A stretch of 64,000 nt of DNA, taken from JBMOLL01 sp049325415 (GTDB lineage: Bacteria > Bacteroidota > Bacteroidia > Bacteroidales > GCA-2748055). The translations under genes were made by a program, and so were the position numbers. Below are positions 44,801-53,581 of the stretch, one piece after another; positions within the stretch are counted from its first letter, which is position 1; the number at the start of each line of letters is the position of its first letter. The DNA is taken from positions 1 through 64,000 of the forward strand of contig JBMOLL010000071.1 in NCBI GenBank assembly GCA_049325415.1, written 5' to 3'. Below the pieces are notes generated by a model. That model was not told the DNA's origin, did no database searches, and saw only the letters and a program-made list of their open reading frames with translations.

Positions 44801-45139
44801 ATGCTTGATATACAGACCATTAAGAATGTTACCGTAGCGTCATTCAAAAATACCGACCGCTTCAACGCTTTACTGGCCGATCCGGTGAAGGAAAAACTTG
44901 TGGAGATCTTCAACAAGCCCAATACAAAACTGGTCATGAATCTCGAAGGGATCAGTTTTATCGACAGTTCAGGTTTCGGTGTTTTTCTGGCGCTGATGAA
45001 AGCGGCAAACAACCATTACGGCACATTCAAGATCTGTAATGTAGCCCGGGAAGTAATGGAGCTTTTCAAGCTTCTCCAGCTTCATAATGTCTTTGAAATC
45101 TATAACAGCCTGGATGAGTGCATAGACAGCTTTAACTAA
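44801..45139 (+). CDS. STAS-domain anti-sigma-factor-antagonist-like protein
   Basis: A 112-residue single STAS domain, as in SpoIIAA or RsbV. The phosphorylatable Ser sits in ISFIDSSGFGVFLALMKA. Such proteins are switched by a serine kinase and a PP2C phosphatase and release or bind a partner. The gene follows an Hpt gene; coupling of a His-Asp relay to a Ser switch is plausible but unproven. It is convergent with clpB across a 47-base gap. Confidence 0.85.
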   Translation: MLDIQTIKNVTVASFKNTDRFNALLADPVKEKLVEIFNKPNTKLVMNLEGISFIDSSGFGVFLALMKAANNHYGTFKICNVAREVMELFKLLQLHNVFEIYNSLDECIDSFN

Positions 45140-45186
45140 GCGCTGCGCACTCCTTTCCAGGCAGTTAAACCCGGGTCAGGCAGGGC

Positions 45187-47775
45187 TCAGTTCCCGTAAA
45201 TCAGCCCTGATCCGTCGCTGGAGATCACCACCGGTTTACCGCTGTTGATCTCATCCGAAAGTATTTTCCTCGACAGTTCATTGATCAGCTGACGCTGAAT
45301 AATTCTTTTCACGGGCCGTGCCCCATAGGAGGGATCGTAACCCTTTTCAGCCAGATAATCGATGGCATCCTCCTTGATCCTCAGTTCAATACCCTGATCC
45401 AGTAGACGCTTTCTTACCAGGGCAAACTGCAGTTCTACAATCTGCCTGATCTCCTCCCTTGTCAGAGGTCTGAACATGATCACATCATCGATCCTGTTCA
45501 GGAATTCAGGACGAATCGATTTCTTCAGCATGGCAAACACTTCATTTCGGGTATCTTCGTAGATTGCCTCCCTGTTTCTGTCGTCGAGCATTTCCATCCG
45601 CTCGGTGATGATCTGTGAACCCAGGTTGGAGGTCAGAATCAGGATGGTATTCCGGAAATTAGCCGTACGCCCCTTGTTATCCGTCAGCCTGCCTTCATCC
45701 AGAACCTGAAGGAGGATGTTGAAGACATCGGGATGGGCTTTCTCAATCTCATCGAGCAACACTACAGAATAAGGTTTGCGCCGCACCGCTTCGGTAAGCT
45801 GCCCGCCTTCTTCATAGCCAACATAACCCGGAGGAGCACCTACCAGTCTCGATACGGCATGCCGTTCCTGGTATTCCGACATATCAATGCGGGTCATCAT
45901 ATTCTCATCGTCGAAAAGAAATTCGGCAAGTGCCCTGGCAAGTTCTGTTTTTCCCACGCCGGTCGTGCCAAGGAAAATAAAGGAACCAATTGGTCTTTTT
46001 TCATCCTGGAGACCGGCCCGGCTCCGCCTGACCGCATCGGCCACGGCGGTGATCGCTTCATCCTGACCGATCACCCTTTTATGCAACTCCTGTTCCAGGG
46101 TAAGCAGTTTTTCTTTTTCGCTTTTCAGCATTTTCTGCACCGGAATACCTGTCCAGCGGGAAACAATCTCTGCAATATCCTCCTCACTGATCTCCTCCCG
46201 GATCATGGCGTGATCCTGCTGCAGGGCTGCCAGTTGCTCGCCCAGCTCGTGAATCCGGGATTCCACCTCGCGGATCTTACCATACCTGATCTCGGCAACC
46301 ACTCCGTAATCCCCTGCCCTCTCGGCTTCAGAAGCTCGCTGCGAGAGTTGTTCCAGTTCCTGCCGCCCGGCAACAATAGCATCGATAAGTTTTTTCTCCG
46401 ACTGCCACCTGGCCCGAAGCTGGTTCCTGTCCTCCTGCAGACCCGCGATTTCGCGGATCACCTCATCCAGTTTCGGGGATTTTCCTTCCCGCTTGATCCC
46501 TTCCCGTTCAATTTCCAGCTGCCGGATCTTCCGCTCAATGCTGTCAATCTCCTCCGGTACGGAATTCATTTCAATCCGCAGCCTGGATGCTGCCTCATCG
46601 ATCAGATCGATCGCCTTATCGGGCAGATACCTTTCCGTGATATACCTCCTTGACAGTTCAACGGCTGCAATCAGAGCCTCATCCCGGATCCTGACCTTGT
46701 GGTGGTTTTCATATTTTTCCTTCAGGCCGCGCAGAATGGAGATGGCGCTGTACTCATCCGGTTCATCCACAATAATGGTCTGGAACCTCCTTTCCAGGGC
46801 TTTATCCTTTTCAAAGTATTTCTGATATTCATCCATGGTAGTTGCCCCGATGGCGCGAAGCTCCCCTCTTGCCAGGGCCGGTTTCAGGATATTGGCCGCA
46901 TCCATGGCCCCTTCACTTTTCCCTGCCCCCACAAGGGTATGGATCTCATCAATGAAAAGGATGATCTCACCTTCCGCACCGATCACCTCACGGACAACCG
47001 ATTTCAGTCTTTCCTCGAACTCGCCCTTGTACTTCGCCCCGGCAATCAGCGCTCCCATATCCAGGGAATAGACGACCATGTTTTTCAGGTTATCGGGAAC
47101 ATCACCGTTTACGATCCGGAACGCCAGGCCTTCGGCAATGGCTGTCTTACCCACACCGGGTTCGCCGACCAGGATCGGATTATTCTTGGTCCTCCTGGTC
47201 AGTATCTGCAGTATCCTTCTGATCTCATCCTCACGGCCGATCACGGGATCCAGCTTGCCGCTTCGGGCCTGTTCATTCAGGTTAATAGCGAAACGGTTAA
47301 GCGACTGATAATTACTTTCTGCCGACGGATTATCCACTACCGATCCCTTTCTGAGCTCGCTCACGGATTTTGCCACGTCTTTCCGGTTCAGCCCGGCACT
47401 TTTCAGCAGGGCGGCAACACTGTCGTTGCCCTCCAGCAGGGCCATAATCAGATGCTCCAGCGAAACATACTTATCCCCCATCTTCTGCATGATCTTCAGC
47501 GCTTCCTGTAAAGTTGCCGATGCCTGTGATGACAGGTACTGCTCACCGCCGGTGACCCTGGGAACTGAAGAAAGGATTCCGTTCAAACCGTTTTCAAGCT
47601 GTTGCACGGAAGCACCGGATTTCCCAAGCAGATAATTCAGAACATCCTGACCTTCCGTTAACAGTGCCTTTAGCAGGTGAGCCGTTCCGACCTCCTGATG
47701 ACCCAAGGTTCCAGCCACATTAAATGCCGACTGAATAACTTCCTGAGACTTTATCGTAAACTGATCAAGTTTCAT
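45187..47775 (-). CDS. clpB: ATP-dependent disaggregase ClpB
   Basis: An 862-residue Hsp100 chaperone that rescues aggregated proteins with DnaK. It contains an N-terminal Clp repeat domain (residues 5-145), a first AAA module with GEPGVGKTAIAEGLA, a coiled-coil M domain (about 400-530) and a second AAA module with GTTGVGKTELARALAEFLF. It lacks the ClpP-binding loop of ClpA. The start KLDQFTIKSQEVIQ at 47775 matches the family; a longer in-frame start is unlikely. It is divergent from the lipoprotein gene. Confidence 0.95.
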   Translation of the reverse strand: MKLDQFTIKSQEVIQSAFNVAGTLGHQEVGTAHLLKALLTEGQDVLNYLLGKSGASVQQLENGLNGILSSVPRVTGGEQYLSSQASATLQEALKIMQKMGDKYVSLEHLIMALLEGNDSVAALLKSAGLNRKDVAKSVSELRKGSVVDNPSAESNYQSLNRFAINLNEQARSGKLDPVIGREDEIRRILQILTRRTKNNPILVGEPGVGKTAIAEGLAFRIVNGDVPDNLKNMVVYSLDMGALIAGAKYKGEFEERLKSVVREVIGAEGEIILFIDEIHTLVGAGKSEGAMDAANILKPALARGELRAIGATTMDEYQKYFEKDKALERRFQTIIVDEPDEYSAISILRGLKEKYENHHKVRIRDEALIAAVELSRRYITERYLPDKAIDLIDEAASRLRIEMNSVPEEIDSIERKIRQLEIEREGIKREGKSPKLDEVIREIAGLQEDRNQLRARWQSEKKLIDAIVAGRQELEQLSQRASEAERAGDYGVVAEIRYGKIREVESRIHELGEQLAALQQDHAMIREEISEEDIAEIVSRWTGIPVQKMLKSEKEKLLTLEQELHKRVIGQDEAITAVADAVRRSRAGLQDEKRPIGSFIFLGTTGVGKTELARALAEFLFDDENMMTRIDMSEYQERHAVSRLVGAPPGYVGYEEGGQLTEAVRRKPYSVVLLDEIEKAHPDVFNILLQVLDEGRLTDNKGRTANFRNTILILTSNLGSQIITERMEMLDDRNREAIYEDTRNEVFAMLKKSIRPEFLNRIDDVIMFRPLTREEIRQIVELQFALVRKRLLDQGIELRIKEDAIDYLAEKGYDPSYGARPVKRIIQRQLINELSRKILSDEINSGKPVVISSDGSGLIYGN

Positions 47776-47931
47776 CTTCGATGTTTTTCTCCCTTCCGGC
47801 AAAATACGGTCCAATTCCTTCGCGTGTCATTTTGTCTCGAAAAATCGCCGGGGAAGCTGTAAATTTGACAGGGCCGGCAAAACAGGGATCCAATTACCGT
47901 CCGGGTATTCAGTATTTTAACAAACAAAGCC

Positions 47932-47962
47932 TTTGCGGAGACCGGGAAATGGATTACTTTCG
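47932..47962 (+). promoter_or_regulatory. Candidate promoter of the OB-fold-like lipoprotein gene
   Basis: TTTG at 47932-47935, a 19-base spacer, then TACTTTCG at 47955-47962 (one mismatch to TAnnTTTG), 25 bases before the ATG at 47988. Confidence 0.5.
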
Positions 47963-47987
47963 CGGTAAACAAAACCAAAGCACGATT

Positions 47988-48458
47988 ATGAAGAAATTAC
48001 TGTTTTTATTTGCTGTGGTCACTCTTATTTCCGCCTGCAACAGGGGCCAGGAAAAGTCTGCAGCCAAAGCTGAAGAGATAAGCACCGTAACGGTAAGCCA
48101 GATCCTTGCCGATCCTGCCGCACTGCTTGATAAACAGGTGAGTGTTACCGGTATGGTTACGCATGTCTGCAAACACGGCGGACAGAAACTGTTTATTATC
48201 GATACGGATCCCGAACAGCAGGTACGGGTAAATGTCGGCGAAGGGATACCCGAATTCGACGTTGCACTGGAAGGCAGCACGGTTACTTTCAAGGGAGTAT
48301 TCAAGAAACTTACGCCCGAGGAACAAACTGCCATGCAGGGAGAGAACAAGGAAATGCACGAAGAGGAGCATGCCAATCCTGAGGCACATGCTGCGGCTGA
48401 AGAAGCTGAGTATTTCATCGAAGCCGTTTCATTTGAACAGGTTCCTTCAGCACAATAA
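47988..48458 (+). CDS. OB-fold-like lipoprotein
   Basis: A 156-residue lipoprotein (lipobox LISAC, Cys near residue 18). The mature domain looks like a small OB fold (LLDKQVSVTGMVTHVCKHGG, then QKLFIIDTD and VTFKGVFKKLTPEE), with a His/Cys cluster in HVCKHGG and a Glu/His-rich tail (MHEEEHANPEAHAAAEEAEY) that could bind metal ions. The start at 47988 is chosen for the lipobox and upstream promoter. It is followed by a strong terminator and then a PepSY-type membrane protein. Function unknown. Confidence 0.75.
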   Translation: MKKLLFLFAVVTLISACNRGQEKSAAKAEEISTVTVSQILADPAALLDKQVSVTGMVTHVCKHGGQKLFIIDTDPEQQVRVNVGEGIPEFDVALEGSTVTFKGVFKKLTPEEQTAMQGENKEMHEEEHANPEAHAAAEEAEYFIEAVSFEQVPSAQ

Positions 48459-48477
48459 GCCCTTTATTTTAACTTAT

Positions 48478-48509
48478 ACAGCCGGACCGGTTTCCGGCTG
48501 TTTTTTTTT
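48478..48509 (+). terminator. Terminator after the OB-fold-like lipoprotein gene
   Basis: Perfect 9-bp stem ACAGCCGGA/TCCGGCTGT (48478-48486 with 48493-48501), loop of six, then eight T residues. Confidence 0.92.
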
Positions 48510-48514
48510 AAGCT

Positions 48515-49081
48515 ATGAACTGGAATAAACTTAACCGCTGGATCCACAGGGAATTCGGGTATTTCTTTTTCGGAATGACCGTCATATATGGCATTTCCGG
48601 CATTGCGCTCAACCACAATGTCGCCCACCGCTGGAATCCCTCGGTGGTGACCCGAAGCAGTGAACTTCAGACGGAAGCCCCTCTGAACAGGGAAAAGATC
48701 AACAAAGAGTGGATCAATGCGCTGCTCGCAAAAGAAGAAATCGAAAACCCGGTGAAGCAGTATTATTTTCCCGACAATGAAAACCTGATCATCTACCTGA
48801 AAGACGGGCATATTTCACTGAATCTTGAAACCGGAAAGGGAAGTCTTACCACGATCAGGAACCGTCCGGTATTCCGTGAAATGAGTTTCCTTCATTATAA
48901 TAAGTCTAAGAAACTCTGGCTGTGGTTTTCCGATCTTTACGCAGGTTCGCTGGTACTGCTTGCAATTACCGGATTGTTCCTTGTTAAGGGTAAAAAAGGT
49001 CTTCGGGGCACAGGTGGCATCCTGATGGTCGCCGGCATCCTGGTCCCGCTTATTTTCCTGGCGCTCTACCTCTGGTTCTGA
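48515..49081 (+). CDS. PepSY-associated transmembrane protein
   Basis: A 188-residue inner-membrane protein of the PepSY-associated TM type: an N-terminal amphipathic stretch and first helix (HREFGYFFFGMTVIYGISGI), a periplasmic PepSY-like part (NPVKQYYFPDNENLIIYLKD), then two C-terminal helices. Relatives are often linked to iron or heme uptake reductases. It starts 5 bases after a terminator, so it depends either on read-through or on a promoter within the upstream gene. No electron-transfer partner is adjacent. Confidence 0.8.
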   Translation: MNWNKLNRWIHREFGYFFFGMTVIYGISGIALNHNVAHRWNPSVVTRSSELQTEAPLNREKINKEWINALLAKEEIENPVKQYYFPDNENLIIYLKDGHISLNLETGKGSLTTIRNRPVFREMSFLHYNKSKKLWLWFSDLYAGSLVLLAITGLFLVKGKKGLRGTGGILMVAGILVPLIFLALYLWF

Positions 49082-49201
49082 CCATACTTTTCTTACTGCC
49101 TGAATTTCTGCTTTCACTGATGGTTTTTCAGTGATTTCTTCCTAACTTCGGTCGTGATTGTATCTCTGTTCCAGGTGTGAATCCTATAAACTAACCTTAT
49201 C

Positions 49202-52200
49202 ATGAGCGAGCAGATCCTAAAAGCGCTGATGCAGTTATTTGCCATCATTGCCCGACCTGAAAGCAATGCCACCGAGCGCAGATCAGTAGTCGAATCATTT
49301 CTCCGGCGTCAGCTCAACCAGGAACTGGTTGATGCCTACCTGGAGGTATTCGATGGCTACTACCGCCGGTTTATGGAAGAAGAAGAGGAAAAAAGCGGCC
49401 GGAAAAGGAGTCTTCTTTCCAGAAGGTCTGTAAGGGTACTGAAAATCTGTACCGAGATCAACGAGGAACTGACGCAGCAACAGAAATTTGTTGTGTTGAT
49501 CCAGTTGCTTGAATTCATCAAATCGGATTTTGAGGAGATCACCGAACAGGAAATGGAGTTTGTCACTACAGTGGCCGACACCTTCCATATCACCATGGAG
49601 GAATACAACTGTATCAGGGATTTTGTGATCGAGAACAAGGAACTCCCTTCCTCACCCTACTACATGTTTGTTGACGGTACCAGCGGGGAAAACCTGCCAG
49701 AAGGTACCAAGCATATCAAGCGGGATGCCCTGTCGGGTGAGATCCGTTTTCTTTATATCCCCTCAAACAACCTCTACTTTGTCAAGTACATCGGACAAAG
49801 TGAAATGTACATGAACGGCCAGCTGGTGGAACAATACAAAACCTCCCCTTTCAACACCGGATCGTCCATCAGGAACCAGCAGATTGTACCGATTTATTAC
49901 AGCGATGTGGTAAGTTTGTTTGTAGGTGACCGCGTAAAGACACGAATTGTTTTTGAGGCTGATCATATAGGATTCCGCTTCGGGAACGGAGCCATTGGTC
50001 TGCATGATATATCGTTCACCGAGCAATCGGGCCGCCTGGTAGGGATCATGGGAGCCAGTGGTGCGGGTAAATCCACCCTGCTGAATGTCCTGAACGGATC
50101 CAGCAAGCCGACCTCAGGCCAGGTGCTCATCAACAGCGTCGATATCCACAGCGGCGACCCGGCACTGAGCGGGATTATCGGGCATGTATCCCAGGACGAC
50201 CTTCTGATAGAGGAACTCTCGGTTTTCCAGAACCTGTATTACAATGCCAAGTTGTGTTTCGACAATTACAACGAAGAGCAGCTGACCGAGGTGGTCCATA
50301 AGGTTCTTAAAAACCTGGGACTGTTCGAGATCAGGGACATCCAGGTTGGCTCTCCCCTGAACAAGAAGATCAGTGGTGGGCAACGTAAAAGGCTGAATAT
50401 TGCCCTGGAGCTGATCAGGGAGCCCGGGGTCCTTTTCCTGGATGAACCGACTTCCGGACTCTCGAGCCGTGACAGTGAAAACATCCTGGACCTACTCAAG
50501 GAACTGTCGCTCAAGGGGAAACTGGTCTTTGTGGTAATTCACCAGCCTTCCTCCGATATTTTCAAGATGTTCGACAGGCTCCTGATCCTTGACACCGGTG
50601 GCTACCTGATCTACAACGGTAACCCGATCGATTCGATCATGTATTTCAAATCGAAGGTGCAGCATGCCGACTGGAATGAAAGTGAGTGTCCGACCTGCGG
50701 GAACGTAAATCCCGAACAGGTTTTTAACATTGTTGAGACCAGTGTACTGGATGAATACGGGAAACTCACCCATACGCGCCGGATCTCGCCTCTTGAGTGG
50801 AGCAATTATTTCAGGGATGAATACCGGGAAGCGGAGAAACCCTCGGCAGCAAAAAGTGACCTTCCCGAGATTTCATTCAAGATCCCCGGGAAATTCAAAC
50901 AATTCATGGTATTCCTGAAAAGGGATGTTCTGAAAAAGCTGAGTGACACCCAATACCTGGTTATCAATTTCCTTGAGGCACCGATCCTTGCCTTCCTGCT
51001 GGCCTACATCGTCAAGTATTACAGTGTGAGTATTACTAACCAGTTTGGTTACACCCTTGCTGAGAACGATAACCTTCCGGTCTACATTTTCATGTCGGTC
51101 ATTGTCGCCATTTTCATGGGACTGACCGTCAGTGCGGAGGAAATTATAAAGGACAGGAAAATCCTCAAGCGGGAAGCATTTCTGAACCTGAGCTGGTCGG
51201 GCTATCTTTTCTCCAAGGTGGCCGTGCAGTTTCTTTTATCGGCCATACAGGCCTTTACATTTGTGATTATCGGGAACTCGATCATGGAAATCCACGGAAT
51301 GTATTTCCATTACTGGATTATGCTATTCTCTGCCTGGGCCGGAGCCAACATGCTTGGTCTGCTCATCTCCGACAGTTTCAAAACCGTTGTCACCATTTAC
51401 ATTCTTATTCCCTTCCTGGTCATACCGCAGATCATACTCAGCGGCATTATTGTCAAATATGAAAAGCTGAATCCCAAGATCTCGAACCCGAGCAGTATTC
51501 CTATTTACGGGGAGATCATCACAGCCCGCTGGGCTTATGAAGGCCTGGCCACCTGGCAATTCATGGAGAACGACTACCAGAAAATATTTTACAATTGGGA
51601 TAAGATTATGAGTAATGCCGGCTACAAGTCGGATTTTCTGATCAAGGACCTGCAGAACAAACTGGATTTTGTCGGCGGGAATTACCGCAACAGCGATGCG
51701 GTGGAAAAAACAGCCTATTATATCGGTGTTCTGAGAAACGAAATTATTAAGGAGCAGGATGCACGCACCATCCTCAAGACGTATTACGATCCGACGGAGC
51801 TGTTCCGGATGAAATACGTTGATCAGTTATACCCCGACAAAATTACCGACGAGGTACTTTCCTATACGGCCAGTTATCTGAACGCCCTGAAAGACTTCTA
51901 TTCCGAGACCTATAAAACCGCCTATAACAGGAAAAATGAGATCAGGCAATCCATGAACCTCGATGAATTGCAGGCATTAAAACGCAGGTATTCGAATGAA
52001 AGCCTGGAAGAGTTTGTCACCAATAAAAACGAGTTTGAAAGGATCATAGAGTACAAGGGACGGCTGCTGCAGAAGGTTGATCCGATTTACCTGGATCCTA
52101 CTCGCAGGATGATCAAGGCACATTTCTATGCTCCCCGAAAGATGGTATTCGGAACCTTCTTTCCCACTTTCTGGGTGAACCTTGTGGTGATCTGGGTCAT

Positions 52201-52297
52201 GACCATCATGCTTTACCTTCTGTTGTATTTCAGGGTACTGAAGAAAGCCCTTGACATGTTTGAGCACATCGGTTCAGGTAAGTCGCAGGGGACATAA
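49202..52297 (+). CDS. ABCG-type transporter with TerB-like and FHA-like N-terminal domains
   Basis: A 1031-residue fused ABC exporter. Residues 1-145 look like a TerB-type helical domain (LMQLFAIIARPESNATERRS). Residues 150-265 form an FHA-like beta domain (EIRFLYIPSNNLYFVKYIG). The ATPase follows with Walker A GASGAGKST near 284, signature ISGGQRKR near 390 and Walker B VLFLDEPTSGLSSRD. After a CPTCG motif near 498, the ABC2-type permease has about six helices (580-770 and near 1000-1025) with a long extracytoplasmic insertion of about 200 residues before the last helix. Substrate unknown; regulation through the N-terminal domains is likely. Confidence 0.85.
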   Translation: MSEQILKALMQLFAIIARPESNATERRSVVESFLRRQLNQELVDAYLEVFDGYYRRFMEEEEEKSGRKRSLLSRRSVRVLKICTEINEELTQQQKFVVLIQLLEFIKSDFEEITEQEMEFVTTVADTFHITMEEYNCIRDFVIENKELPSSPYYMFVDGTSGENLPEGTKHIKRDALSGEIRFLYIPSNNLYFVKYIGQSEMYMNGQLVEQYKTSPFNTGSSIRNQQIVPIYYSDVVSLFVGDRVKTRIVFEADHIGFRFGNGAIGLHDISFTEQSGRLVGIMGASGAGKSTLLNVLNGSSKPTSGQVLINSVDIHSGDPALSGIIGHVSQDDLLIEELSVFQNLYYNAKLCFDNYNEEQLTEVVHKVLKNLGLFEIRDIQVGSPLNKKISGGQRKRLNIALELIREPGVLFLDEPTSGLSSRDSENILDLLKELSLKGKLVFVVIHQPSSDIFKMFDRLLILDTGGYLIYNGNPIDSIMYFKSKVQHADWNESECPTCGNVNPEQVFNIVETSVLDEYGKLTHTRRISPLEWSNYFRDEYREAEKPSAAKSDLPEISFKIPGKFKQFMVFLKRDVLKKLSDTQYLVINFLEAPILAFLLAYIVKYYSVSITNQFGYTLAENDNLPVYIFMSVIVAIFMGLTVSAEEIIKDRKILKREAFLNLSWSGYLFSKVAVQFLLSAIQAFTFVIIGNSIMEIHGMYFHYWIMLFSAWAGANMLGLLISDSFKTVVTIYILIPFLVIPQIILSGIIVKYEKLNPKISNPSSIPIYGEIITARWAYEGLATWQFMENDYQKIFYNWDKIMSNAGYKSDFLIKDLQNKLDFVGGNYRNSDAVEKTAYYIGVLRNEIIKEQDARTILKTYYDPTELFRMKYVDQLYPDKITDEVLSYTASYLNALKDFYSETYKTAYNRKNEIRQSMNLDELQALKRRYSNESLEEFVTNKNEFERIIEYKGRLLQKVDPIYLDPTRRMIKAHFYAPRKMVFGTFFPTFWVNLVVIWVMTIMLYLLLYFRVLKKALDMFEHIGSGKSQGT

Positions 52298-52349
52298 AGC
52301 TGCTTCCATTGAGGAACATACTGTTTGGAAGCCGGACCTGTATGAGAAA

Positions 52350-52383
52350 AATAAAAAAGCCGTTTCCCTGTAGGAAAACGGCC
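52350..52383 (-). terminator. Terminator downstream of siaC
   Basis: Stem GCCGTTTCC/GGAAAACGGC (52359-52367 with 52373-52382, one bulged A), followed on the minus strand by six U residues. It also separates the convergent ABC transporter gene. Confidence 0.8.
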
Positions 52384-52406
52384 TTAATATGTTTGATCTG
52401 CCGGGA

Positions 52407-52787
52407 TTATTCGACGATTTCAATCATTTTGAAAGGAACCCTGATAATCGATTCATAATCTTCACCGGCTTCCAGCATATCCTCGTCATCTTCTTCGTAG
52501 TACCAGTTGATGATTACTTCATTTTTGCCTTTATGAATGGCTTCAAGTTTTTTAAACACATCCAGGATGCACTTTGAAGAACTGGTATTGAAATACTCGA
52601 GCTGTACATTTACCTGGGTAAGTTCCATCGGTGTAGAACTGTAATTCTCAAGCCACTCAACAAGAGGTTTATAGAACTCGATGGAGTTTTCAGGAATTGA
52701 ACGACCCTTAATCTCAATAACACCGGACTGTCCGTCAAATTTTACACTGGGGGTTTTAGCTGTTCCTTCTATCAACAGTGGTTCCAT
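52407..52787 (-). CDS. siaC: SiaC-family regulatory phosphoprotein
   Basis: A 126-residue DUF1987 protein. It begins EPLLIEGTAKTPSVKFDG and contains LEYFNTSSSKCILDVF, in which the Thr/Ser cluster includes the phosphorylation site known for SiaC. In Pseudomonas, SiaC is phosphorylated by SiaB, dephosphorylated by SiaA and activates the diguanylate cyclase SiaD. No SiaA or SiaD is present here, so the output in this organism is unknown. It follows siaB after 16 bases. Confidence 0.88.
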   Translation of the reverse strand: MEPLLIEGTAKTPSVKFDGQSGVIEIKGRSIPENSIEFYKPLVEWLENYSSTPMELTQVNVQLEYFNTSSSKCILDVFKKLEAIHKGKNEVIINWYYEEDDEDMLEAGEDYESIIRVPFKMIEIVE

Positions 52788-52803
52788 ATTCTAAAATTTT
52801 AAG

Positions 52804-53364
52804 TTATTTCTCAACAAAATCAATAAATACATCCAGGTTAAAGAAGTAATACTGATCGTTATACTTCATAAATGTGTAATCCAGTTTGTTCCCCGTTTTC
52901 CTGGCAATATCCACAAGCCCGAGACCACCACCTCCCTTTTCAGAGAGTTTCTGGTGATTCAGGATAAACTTGTACAGATCCTTCAGCTCATCCTTTGACA
53001 TGGAATTGATCTTATCGATCTTATTCTTAAGGAATTCAACCTTGTCGGGAGTAACGAAGTTACCGGTTGATATTTTGTAGTTCTCGCTGGTACGAGATAC
53101 AACGAGTACGCCGAATTTTTTCTCAAACTCCTTGTGCATGCCTTCCGGCAGGGGATCGATATGATGATAAAGATTCTGGAGACTTTCCACCAGGACGTTA
53201 TAGACCTTTTTCCGGATCTTGGAATCCTCACTATAATCATCCATCCGTGATTCGACGACTTCTAAAACATTGCTTATCAGCTCACTGGAAATATTTCCCT
53301 TGTAAGCCATAAGGACATCGCCGCCGTTCAGTTTAGAGTAATACTCGTTTACATCAAAGCTCAT
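52804..53364 (-). CDS. siaB: SiaB-family protein kinase
   Basis: A 186-residue protein of the SiaB (DUF6272) family, related in fold to GHKL serine kinases of partner-switching systems. The N-box-like region is KVYNVLVESLQNLYHHIDPL and the nucleotide-binding glycine loop is EKGGGGLGLVDIARK. It phosphorylates its partner SiaC, encoded directly downstream. The pair has its own promoter. Partner-switching output in this phylum is not established. Confidence 0.88.
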   Translation of the reverse strand: MSFDVNEYYSKLNGGDVLMAYKGNISSELISNVLEVVESRMDDYSEDSKIRKKVYNVLVESLQNLYHHIDPLPEGMHKEFEKKFGVLVVSRTSENYKISTGNFVTPDKVEFLKNKIDKINSMSKDELKDLYKFILNHQKLSEKGGGGLGLVDIARKTGNKLDYTFMKYNDQYYFFNLDVFIDFVEK

Positions 53365-53413
53365 TTAAGCTTCTTTAGGTTGTTCAGGTTCAGAATCCTT
53401 GATCTATGAACAG

Positions 53414-53444
53414 CAAATATATAAAAAAATCTCTGTTCACAAAA
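53414..53444 (-). promoter_or_regulatory. Promoter of siaB-siaC
   Basis: On the minus strand, TTTTG (53440-53444), an 18-base spacer, then TATATTTG (53414-53421), an exact -7 box, 49 bases before siaB. The rest of 53365-53581 shows no gene. Confidence 0.6.
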
Positions 53445-53581
53445 CAGGAAATCCACAACAATCCTGTTGTGCTCATTCCTGTCAGATCACAGATTTAAAT
53501 ATACTTAAAAAATATCCATACAAACCAATAATACTGCAAAAAAATAGTTTTTTTTTCAACCGCAGACCTTGTCCCTGTTGT

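Noticed and set aside
45733..47511. Two long plus-strand frames opposite clpB
   Set aside because: They lie antisense to clpB, which is complete, and show no protein features.
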